Assembly (NCBI GenBank): GCA_910587145.1
Contig: CAJUMH010000043.1
Span: 1 to 11,900, forward strand
DNA length: 11,900 nt
DNA from: an uncultured Ruthenibacterium sp.
GTDB taxonomy: Bacteria > Bacillota > Clostridia > Oscillospirales > Ruminococcaceae
Direction: 5' to 3'
Made by a program: the position numbers and the translations under genes. The first letter of the stretch is position 1; each line of letters starts with the position of its first letter. Positions 1-5,149 of the stretch are shown here, piece after piece. The notes below the pieces were generated by a model that saw nothing but the letters and a program-made list of their open reading frames with translations, had not been told where the DNA came from and made no database searches.

Positions 1-23
1 GCATTGCTATTTGGTGTACTGTT

Positions 24-69
24 TTGACCTGATCTTGTGTAGACACTATTTAAGAGTTTTTCGAAAAAC
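24..69 (+). promoter_or_regulatory. Possible promoter with a palindrome at the start site
   Basis: TTGACC (24-29) and TATTTA (47-52) are separated by 17 bp, which gives a fair sigma-A-like promoter with a good -35 and a weak -10. A perfect 14-bp palindrome, GTTTTTCGAAAAAC (56-69), covers the predicted start near 59 and would be well placed for a repressor. No convincing gene follows before the terminator at 154-203, so it could drive a short RNA of about 145 nt or be the remains of an older leader. Only sequence match supports it. Confidence 0.3.
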
Positions 70-153
70 AACGTACAAAAGGGCGGCGAGATTAGAAAAT
101 GAAGCGCTCTGAAGGCCCGCGCCGCCACTTTGTTTTCTGATGGAACCGCCCGT

Positions 154-203
154 AAAACCGGCGCCCCTTCCGGCTGTTTTTGGCCAAAAGGGGCGCCGGT
201 TTT
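154..203. terminator. Bidirectional intrinsic terminator T1
   Basis: A perfect 16-bp stem: AAAACCGGCGCCCCTT (154-169) pairs with AAGGGGCGCCGGTTTT (188-203), with an 18-nt loop. The A tract on the left and the T tract on the right allow termination in both directions. It would insulate the SGNH operon from whatever lies to the left. The outer 11 bp on each side are identical to terminator T2 at 4229-4278, and both elements are exactly 50 nt. Confidence 0.85.
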
Positions 204-256
204 CTGGTTTACAGCTGTGTTTGCGCAAAATTGCGGTCGTGATGTTCTTCTGCCCG

Positions 257-352
257 GGCCTCTCTGCCCGTTTTTTCGCATGGCCCTTTCTGCCGGGCTC
301 TTCCCGCTCGGCCCTTCCCGTTCAGGCTCTTTCCGCGCGGCTTTTCCCGCCC
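257..352 (+). repeat. Degenerate 14-bp tandem repeat
   Basis: Between T1 and the operon promoter is a run of about six imperfect units of 14-15 bp close to GGCYCTTYCCGCNC, for example GGCTCTTCCCGCTC (296-309), GGCCCTTCCCGTTCA (310-324), GGCTCTTTCCGCGC (325-338) and GGCTTTTCCCGCCC (339-352). There is no coding signal in the stretch. It reads as a decayed minisatellite; a role is not evident. Apart from this repeat I see nothing else in 204-372. Confidence 0.5.
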
Positions 353-372
353 GGGCCTGTGCGGCGGCTCTT

Positions 373-417
373 TAAAATGCGGCAGAAAACAATTTCCCTA
401 AAATGTGGCAGAAAACA
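373..417 (+). promoter_or_regulatory. Two 19-bp direct repeats upstream of the -35
   Basis: TAAAATGCGGCAGAAAACA (373-391) and TAAAATGTGGCAGAAAACA (399-417) differ at one base and start 26 bp apart. The second copy ends 3 bp before the -35 hexamer at 421. Relative to a predicted start near 456 they lie at about -83 to -65 and -57 to -39. That is a usual placement for an activator or response regulator that binds direct repeats. The binding protein is unknown, and a simple local duplication is the alternative. Confidence 0.55.
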
Positions 418-420
418 CGG

Positions 421-449
421 TTGAACAATGCGGGGAAAAGGGGTATAAT
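421..449 (+). promoter_or_regulatory. Sigma-A promoter of the SGNH operon
   Basis: TTGAAC (421-426) and a consensus TATAAT (444-449) are spaced by 17 bp. The predicted transcription start is near 456, which leaves a leader of about 130 nt before the first ORF. It is the only strong promoter seen upstream of the three tandem hydrolase genes. Confidence 0.8.
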
Positions 450-455
450 AGAACC

Positions 456-584
456 GTTAAATTGGGTGAGTAGGCGACATTTGCACGGCGTGCCGTCTTG
501 CGGGGGCAAAAGCTCCCGCATCGACCCGGGGCCGGCACAAAGGCAAAGGCTTCTGCAAAGCGGAGGCCGGAAGGAGGGGCGCAG
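456..584 (+). promoter_or_regulatory. Structured 5' leader of the SGNH operon
   Basis: The leader contains two strong hairpins. The first is TGCGGGGGC (499-507) with GCTCCCGCA (512-520) around an AAAA loop and one G-U pair. The second is GGCTTCTGC (548-556) with GCGGAGGCC (560-568) around an AAA loop and two G-U pairs. The second ends only 3 nt before the Shine-Dalgarno AAGGAGG (571-577), so its folding could affect access to the ribosome site. A shorter hairpin is possible at 483-495. I compared it from memory with common riboswitch cores (TPP, c-di-GMP-I, c-di-AMP, cobalamin, FMN, ZTP, guanidine) and recognised none. Confidence 0.4.
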
Positions 585-1796
585 ATGGAGGAGCGGCAGA
601 CGCCGGGCAGAAATGCGGATTCCGTGCGCCCAAACACGGCGCGCCCCGATATTGCCGAACGGGCTCACGCCATTGAGCGGCAGATCACGCTGGGGGGCCG
701 CTCCCAGCCGCCCCCGCCGGGGCGCCCGAACACGGCGCGCCCTGTGCCGGAGAACGGCGCGCCGCAGCGCCGCAGCGCCGCGGCACCGCCCCAACACGCT
801 GCCCGGCATAGCCGCCCGGCACGCCCGGAAGAGCGGCGGCAGCCGCGTGCAGCAGGCACATCGCCCGCTCGGGGCCGGCGTTATGCCGCGCAGCGCAAAA
901 GAAAGCGCGCGTTTCGCATGGGCGGCGGGCTCTTTTTTGCCTCGGCGGCCGTCGTGATCCTGGGCCTTGCGTGGGCGATCACCACGCTCATCGAGCTGCC
1001 GGCAAGGCGCGCCGAGGCGGCCAGCCTTGCGGCTGCCGGCGCCGCAAGCGCTGCTGCGGCAGAGCCGCAGCCCGGCGCGCCCATTGGGCCGGTATACGCC
1101 GAGCAGGCGGCGTACACGCCGCCCTCGGCCCGGCTGCTGGCGCTGCCGGAGGGGGGCCGTGTGGATATGAGCTATTTCGACGACGCGCTGTTTATCGGCG
1201 ATTCGCTGACACGCGGCTTTCAGGAATACGCCAGCGGCATCCCGAACGCCAAATACGCCGCCTACATTGGCGTGGGCCCGCGCCAGTTCATGGAGGGCCT
1301 TGTGCAGAACCGCAGCGGTGAGCAGGTGGCCGCCATTGACGAGATCCTTGCCGCCGCGCCGAAAAAGGTGTATCTGCTTTTGGGCACCAACTCGATGGCA
1401 ACGCTCTCCGACGAGGCGTTTTTAAAATATTACGAGGAGCTTCTCGATTTTCTTTTGCCGCAGCTGCCGGCAGATACCGTATACTATTTGCAGGCGATCC
1501 CGCCGGTGACGGCCGCAAAGATGGATTCGGACGAAAACTTTTCGGTGGAACGCATCCGGGGGATAAACGAGCAGCTTGCGCTGCTGGCGTATCGAAAGGG
1601 GCTGTACTTTCTGGATCTGTTCTCGGCCCTTTCCGACGAAACGGGCGCCCTGCGGGCAGACATCGCCTCCGGCGAGATCCATCTGAACGATTCCGGCTAC
1701 AGCCTGTGGCGCGAATTTTTGGTGACGCATGCCGCGTATCGGAAGGACAATCCCTATCTGCCCGGCTCGCCCTATTACCTTGCGCCGGACGCCTGA
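585..1796 (+). CDS. Membrane-anchored SGNH/GDSL hydrolase-like protein, paralogue 1
   Basis: A 403-residue type II membrane protein. Residues 1-110 are a cytoplasmic tail very rich in Arg, Pro and Ala, with RPNTARP at both 15-21 and 47-53. Residues 113-137 form one membrane span, then an Ala-rich linker, then an external SGNH domain at about 195-385. Block I is FIGDSLTRG (nucleophile Ser207), block II has Gly229 and Gly231, block III is GTN (Asn269), and block V has His366. The Asp normally three residues before that His is absent: the local sequence is GEIH where the siblings have DGLH or DGIH, as if one codon was deleted. Glu364 might substitute. SGNH enzymes of this build are commonly esterases that act on acetylated sugars or cell wall, but the substrate is unknown. 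The start at 585 follows AAGGAGGGG; a longer frame from 498 has no ribosome site and lies in the structured leader. It is first of three tandem paralogues. Confidence 0.85.
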   Translation: MEERQTPGRNADSVRPNTARPDIAERAHAIERQITLGGRSQPPPPGRPNTARPVPENGAPQRRSAAAPPQHAARHSRPARPEERRQPRAAGTSPARGRRYAAQRKRKRAFRMGGGLFFASAAVVILGLAWAITTLIELPARRAEAASLAAAGAASAAAAEPQPGAPIGPVYAEQAAYTPPSARLLALPEGGRVDMSYFDDALFIGDSLTRGFQEYASGIPNAKYAAYIGVGPRQFMEGLVQNRSGEQVAAIDEILAAAPKKVYLLLGTNSMATLSDEAFLKYYEELLDFLLPQLPADTVYYLQAIPPVTAAKMDSDENFSVERIRGINEQLALLAYRKGLYFLDLFSALSDETGALRADIASGEIHLNDSGYSLWREFLVTHAAYRKDNPYLPGSPYYLAPDA

Positions 1797-1865
1797 GAGG
1801 ATGCCGGAGAACAAGCCGGAGAAGATGCGGATTTCCCTTCGACAGCGCGCAAAAGGAGCTTAATT

Positions 1866-2960
1866 TTGGCACATCATACCGATAGACAATATCAGAAAAA
1901 GCAGCGCGGCAGAGTGCTTGCCGCGCAGGCCGCTTTGGGCGTGTGCATCGCCGCCCTGACGGCCGGCGTCGGCTATGCGTCGCTTTGCATTGTGCGCGGC
2001 CAGGCGGTGCTGCCCGGCCTGCCGCAGGTGCTTGCGGCATGGCTTCCGTTTTCGCAACCGCCCGGTGCCCCCGAAGCCGCTGCGCCCTGTGCTCCCGAAG
2101 CCGCTGTGCCCTGTGCCCCCGAAGCCGCTGTGCCCGAAACGGCGCCCGCCTGGGACGCGGGGACGGACGCGGCATCCGCGCAGGAGGTGCCTTTTGCCTC
2201 GGAACAGCCGGCGCCGGCTGCCGCGCAGGCGCTTTCCGCCGTGTGGAACACGCCGGTGCCGCTGGCACAGCCCGTCCCGGCTGTGGGCGACACGCGCCTT
2301 TTGGCCGTGCCGGAAAACGGGCGGCTTTCCGACGATTATTTCCGCGACGCGCTGTTCATCGGCGATTCCGTCACACAGGGCTTTGGCGTATATCCCGAGT
2401 ATAAGGATTGGATGCGCGTCTGCGCCTACAAGGGCATCGGCCCGCAGAACGTTTTGCAAAATATGGTGGGCCAGCGGCCGGACAATACGCCGATTGAAAT
2501 GTGGGACGACATCAAAACGCAGCAGGGTGTGGCGAACATTTACGTGTTGTTCGGCGCGAATGCGCTGCTTGCGCAATCGGATGAGGCGTTTTTAAAATAT
2601 TACGGCGATCTGCTGGATCTTCTGCGCGGCCATTTCCCCAATGTGCCCATCTATGTGCAGAGCCTTACGCCCACAACGCAGGCTTACGGCCAAAGGCGGC
2701 CCGCGCTGGCGCGCGACCATCTGTGCGCCGTAAACGAGGCCGTTGCGCAGATGGCAGCGAGCAGGGGCATGTATTACGTGGATCTGTGGGAGGCACTGGC
2801 GGACACAGAGGGATACCTGCGAGAGGAGCTTTCCGGCGACGGCCTGCATCTGCACGACGGCGGCAAATACCGCCCGTGGCTGGATTATCTGGCGTCGCAT
2901 ACGGTATACAGCGCGCACAACGCGCAGTTTGTACTGGCGGACGGCGGCGCTTACAGCTGA
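1866..2960 (+). CDS. Membrane-anchored SGNH/GDSL hydrolase-like protein, paralogue 2
   Basis: A 364-residue protein starting at TTG, preceded by AAAAGGAGC. It has a short basic cytoplasmic tail (residues 1-16), one membrane span (about 19-42), a Pro/Ala-rich linker (46-140) and an SGNH domain (about 155-350). The motifs are complete: FIGDSVTQG (Ser168), Gly190 and Gly192 in block II, GAN (Asn232) in block III, and DGLH (Asp325, His328) in block V. It is therefore the paralogue most likely to be catalytic. It follows paralogue 1 after 69 bp with no terminator, so it is cotranscribed. It is closest to paralogue 3: both share EMWDDIK, DEAFLKYYGDLLD and FPNVPIYVQS, and runs of identical DNA. Extracytoplasmic ester hydrolysis (for example deacetylation of a wall glycan) is the family-based guess; no substrate is visible. 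Confidence 0.87.
   Translation: MAHHTDRQYQKKQRGRVLAAQAALGVCIAALTAGVGYASLCIVRGQAVLPGLPQVLAAWLPFSQPPGAPEAAAPCAPEAAVPCAPEAAVPETAPAWDAGTDAASAQEVPFASEQPAPAAAQALSAVWNTPVPLAQPVPAVGDTRLLAVPENGRLSDDYFRDALFIGDSVTQGFGVYPEYKDWMRVCAYKGIGPQNVLQNMVGQRPDNTPIEMWDDIKTQQGVANIYVLFGANALLAQSDEAFLKYYGDLLDLLRGHFPNVPIYVQSLTPTTQAYGQRRPALARDHLCAVNEAVAQMAASRGMYYVDLWEALADTEGYLREELSGDGLHLHDGGKYRPWLDYLASHTVYSAHNAQFVLADGGAYS
2064..2135 (+). repeat. Three 24-bp coding repeats in the linker of paralogue 2
   Basis: Three tandem copies (2064-2087, 2088-2111, 2112-2135) each encode eight residues close to CAPEAAVP. They lie in the extracellular spacer between the membrane span and the SGNH domain and probably set spacer length by slippage. 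The other two paralogues lack them. Confidence 0.8.
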
Positions 2961-2970
2961 GCCGTGCGCC

Positions 2971-3024
2971 CGCTGCGCAGACGCGCAGCGAAGGGACGTT
3001 TGGCAAAAGCGGATGGCCCGCTTT
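2971..3024 (+). other. Two small hairpins between paralogues 2 and 3
   Basis: The 122-bp gap holds a perfect 8-bp stem, CGCTGCGC (2971-2978) with GCGCAGCG (2983-2990), and a 7-bp stem, AAAGCGG (3006-3012) with CCGCTTT (3018-3024). Neither is followed by a T tract of terminator quality. They may act as mRNA-stability or processing structures that tune the level of the third gene. Confidence 0.35.
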
Positions 3025-3082
3025 CCGCGCCGGCGGCCCTTCGGCATGGATAGGCCACGTTTTTGGATAGGGAGGAGAACTC

Positions 3083-4141
3083 TTGGCAAGGGTGAGAGCA
3101 GGAGCAAAGGCGAAAAAGGTAAAAAGCTATCAGCTGCAGCAAAAGCGGCGGCGCAGCCGCGCGCTGCTGACACAGGCGTGCCTGGGCGTGATGATCGTTG
3201 CGCTGCTGTTTGGCATCTCCTACGCCTGTATTCAGATCGTGCACGGGCAGCCGGTGCTGCCGGTTGCCGTGACGGACGCCATCGGCGGCGCTGCGCCGGG
3301 CAGCGCGCCGGAGAGTGTATCCGTGCCGGTGCAAAGCGCGTCTGCGCCGCAGGTGGATGCCGTACCGTCCGGCGCGCAGACGGTGAACGGCCAGGAACAG
3401 CCGCAGGCGCCGGTGCAGGTCTGGAATACCGCCGTGCCGCTGGAACGCACGCTTTTGGCCGATCTTTCGGCGGCCGACGCACGCATGATCGCCGTGCCGG
3501 AAAACGGGCGGCTGAGCACGGAATATTTTCGCACGACACTGTTCATTGGCGATTCGCTCTCGCAGGGCTTTGCGCTGTACGAGCCCACACGCGGCGTTGC
3601 CGCCGTGTGCGCATATAAGAGCACCAGCCCCAATCAGGTGCTGCAAAATTATGTGGGCCAGCGGCCGGACGGCTCGAAGATCGAAATGTGGGACGATATC
3701 AAGCTGCAGAACCCCAGCAATATTTATGTGCTGTACGGCACAAACGCGCTGATCTCGCAGAGCGACGAGGCGTTTTTGAAATATTACGGCGATCTGCTGG
3801 ACCGCCTGCGCGAGCGCTTTCCGAATGTGCCCATCTATGTGCAGAGCATTACGCCCACCACGGCCGCACAGGGGGTAAAGCAGCCCGCGCTGGAAAACGG
3901 ACATATCCGGCAGGTGAACGCTGCGATCGCCCGCATGGCGGCGGAAAAAGGCATGTATTATCTAAACGCGCAGGAGGCGCTTACCGATGCGGAGGGCAAT
4001 TTGCGCGCCGATTATACCGGAACGGTGGACGGTATCCATATGAACCCCAAGGGCTATGCCGAATGGGCGGATTATCTGCTGACGCATACCGTGTACAGCA
4101 GCTACAATACGCAGTTTTTGGTGGAGGGGCCCTATGCCTGA
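3083..4141 (+). CDS. Membrane-anchored SGNH/GDSL hydrolase-like protein, paralogue 3
   Basis: A 352-residue protein with a TTG start behind GGGAGGAGAAC. It has a strongly basic cytoplasmic tail (residues 1-27), one membrane span (about 30-52), a linker rich in Ala, Pro, Val and Gln (55-120), and an SGNH domain (about 145-340). Block I is FIGDSLSQG (Ser158), block III is GTN (Asn221) and block V is DGIH (Asp316, His319). Block II is unusual: where the siblings have Gly-x-Gly it reads Ser180-Thr-Ser182, so the glycine that often helps form the oxyanion hole is missing. It may be impaired or have changed specificity. It is last in the operon and is followed 87 bp later by terminator T2. It resembles paralogue 2 closely enough in DNA to suggest a fairly recent tandem duplication. 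Confidence 0.86.
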   Translation: MARVRAGAKAKKVKSYQLQQKRRRSRALLTQACLGVMIVALLFGISYACIQIVHGQPVLPVAVTDAIGGAAPGSAPESVSVPVQSASAPQVDAVPSGAQTVNGQEQPQAPVQVWNTAVPLERTLLADLSAADARMIAVPENGRLSTEYFRTTLFIGDSLSQGFALYEPTRGVAAVCAYKSTSPNQVLQNYVGQRPDGSKIEMWDDIKLQNPSNIYVLYGTNALISQSDEAFLKYYGDLLDRLRERFPNVPIYVQSITPTTAAQGVKQPALENGHIRQVNAAIARMAAEKGMYYLNAQEALTDAEGNLRADYTGTVDGIHMNPKGYAEWADYLLTHTVYSSYNTQFLVEGPYA

Positions 4142-4228
4142 GGCCGCTTGCCCGCAGGGTGCGCGCCGGCCGGCGCAGAGACCGTAAAACCCCCGAAAGG
4201 AAATCCGGTAAAACGATCCGGCAAAACA

Positions 4229-4278
4229 AAAACCGGCGCTTTCTCAAGCGATGCATCGCAGGAGAAAGCGCCGGTTTT
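4229..4278. terminator. Bidirectional intrinsic terminator T2
   Basis: A perfect 17-bp stem: AAAACCGGCGCTTTCTC (4229-4245) pairs with GAGAAAGCGCCGGTTTT (4262-4278). The loop holds a further palindrome, GCGATGCATCGC (4248-4259). It ends the SGNH operon and separates it from the DUF2975 operon. Confidence 0.9.
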
Positions 4279-4309
4279 GTGTTCGGAAATCTCGAGCAAA
4301 AACAAAAAA

Positions 4310-4347
4310 TTATCGAATGACAATAAAAAACACTTGCAATTCGATAA
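4310..4347. promoter_or_regulatory. Perfect 9-bp inverted repeat, probable operator
   Basis: TTATCGAAT (4310-4318) and ATTCGATAA (4339-4347) are exact inverted copies separated by 20 bp. The second half overlaps the end of the -35 hexamer and the promoter spacer, so a bound protein would block RNA polymerase. The nearest candidate binder is the small Cro/CI-type regulator encoded at 4938-5144 in the same operon. Confidence 0.55.
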
Positions 4348-4362
4348 ATGCTATGCTATACT
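4334..4362 (+). promoter_or_regulatory. Sigma-A promoter of the DUF2975 operon
   Basis: TTGCAA (4334-4339) and TATACT (4357-4362) are spaced by 17 bp, with an A-rich stretch upstream. The predicted start is near 4369, about 100 nt before the first gene. Confidence 0.75.
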
Positions 4363-4388
4363 GTCCACAGTGGAAGGGCCGGCGGGAG

Positions 4389-4433
4389 AAAAAGCGGAAT
4401 GTCCGCGCGGCGTTTGCCGCTGCTTCGCTTTTT
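4389..4433 (+). promoter_or_regulatory. Terminator-like leader hairpin (possible attenuator)
   Basis: AAAAAGCG (4389-4396) pairs with CGCTTTTT (4426-4433), and inside it GCGGC (4407-4411) pairs with GCCGC (4416-4420). The stem is interrupted by an asymmetric internal loop and ends in five T residues. It lies between the promoter and the first gene, so it could terminate part of the transcripts. No competing antiterminator was identified. Confidence 0.3.
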
Positions 4434-4469
4434 GGGGAACCGGCTGAAGGGCAAAGGGAGGAAGGGCCA

Positions 4470-4922
4470 ATGGATTGGAACAGAGATAAAAGCGTAAAGC
4501 TTTCTCGATTTTGTGTGGCGCTGTTTATGGCGATTCTGGCGGCGACCTGCCTGTTTGCGCCGCAGCTTTGCCGGCTGCTCATCCGCCTGCGCGGATGGGA
4601 TGCGCAGCCAAAGCTGCCGCTGTTTCTCGCCAGCATCTATCTTTCGGCGGTTCCGGCGGCGGCCGTGCTGTGGGCGCTGTGGCGGCTGCTGCGCAACATC
4701 GGCGCCGGGGCGGTATTTATTGCCGAAAACACCGCGCTGCTGCGGCTTATTTCGTGGTGCTGCATTGCGGCCGGGCTGGTATATCTGGCCAGCGCATTGT
4801 ATTATATGCCCTTTCTCGTTCTCAGCGCGGCGGCCGCATTCGTTGGCCTAATGCTGCGCGTGGTAAAAAACGCGTTTGCCGAGGCGGTAGCCATCAAACA
4901 GGAAAACGACTATACCATTTGA
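4470..4922 (+). CDS. DUF2975 family membrane protein
   Basis: A 150-residue integral membrane protein with four predicted spans at about 11-33, 49-70, 88-110 and 113-130. It matches DUF2975 (the B. subtilis YoaS type) in length, topology and the C-terminal pattern RVVKNAFAEAVAIKQENDYTI-like, which ends in the family's ENDxTI signature. The function of the family is unknown. It is almost always paired with a small YozG-like regulator, as here. The start at 4470 follows AGGGAGGAAGGG. The next gene begins 15 bp after its stop, so the two are cotranscribed. Confidence 0.9.
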   Translation: MDWNRDKSVKLSRFCVALFMAILAATCLFAPQLCRLLIRLRGWDAQPKLPLFLASIYLSAVPAAAVLWALWRLLRNIGAGAVFIAENTALLRLISWCCIAAGLVYLASALYYMPFLVLSAAAAFVGLMLRVVKNAFAEAVAIKQENDYTI

Positions 4923-4937
4923 AAGGAGACGTGCTCC

Positions 4938-5144
4938 ATGCCCATTGTGGTGAACATCGACGTGATGATGGCACGTCGGAAGATCAGCGCGGGAGAACTG
5001 GCAGGGCGCATCGGCATTACCCCCGCGAACCTTTCTGTCTTAAAAAACAATAAGGCGAAGGCGATACGCTTTTCTACATTAGAGGCGCTGTGCAAAGCGC
5101 TGGATTGCAAGCCCGCCGATCTTTTGGATTATACGGAGGAGTGA
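4938..5144 (+). CDS. YozG-like Cro/CI (XRE) family regulator
   Basis: A 68-residue protein that is essentially one helix-turn-helix domain. Residues 17-26 (ISAGELAGRI) fit the first helix and 28-39 (TPANLSVLKNNK) the recognition helix. KAIRFSTLEALCKALDC is the hallmark of the small regulators that sit beside DUF2975 genes. A GAAAGGAG site lies 9 bp before the ATG. It has no sensor domain, so a signal would have to come from a partner, possibly the DUF2975 protein encoded just before. It probably represses its own operon through the inverted repeat at 4310-4347; that link is inference. Confidence 0.92.
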   Translation: MPIVVNIDVMMARRKISAGELAGRIGITPANLSVLKNNKAKAIRFSTLEALCKALDCKPADLLDYTEE

Positions 5145-5149
5145 ATAAA

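Noticed and set aside
130..424. Short plus-strand frames in the first 430 bases
   Set aside because: They read through the terminator and the degenerate repeat and have no start signals or conserved features.
498..584. A 29-residue N-terminal extension of SGNH paralogue 1 from ATG at 498
   Set aside because: No ribosome site precedes it and it falls inside the hairpin-rich leader, while 585 has a clear AAGGAGGGG.
403..957. A 184-codon plus-strand frame across the promoter, leader and start of paralogue 1
   Set aside because: It runs through the -10 element, is a different frame from the SGNH gene and is almost entirely Arg-rich low complexity.
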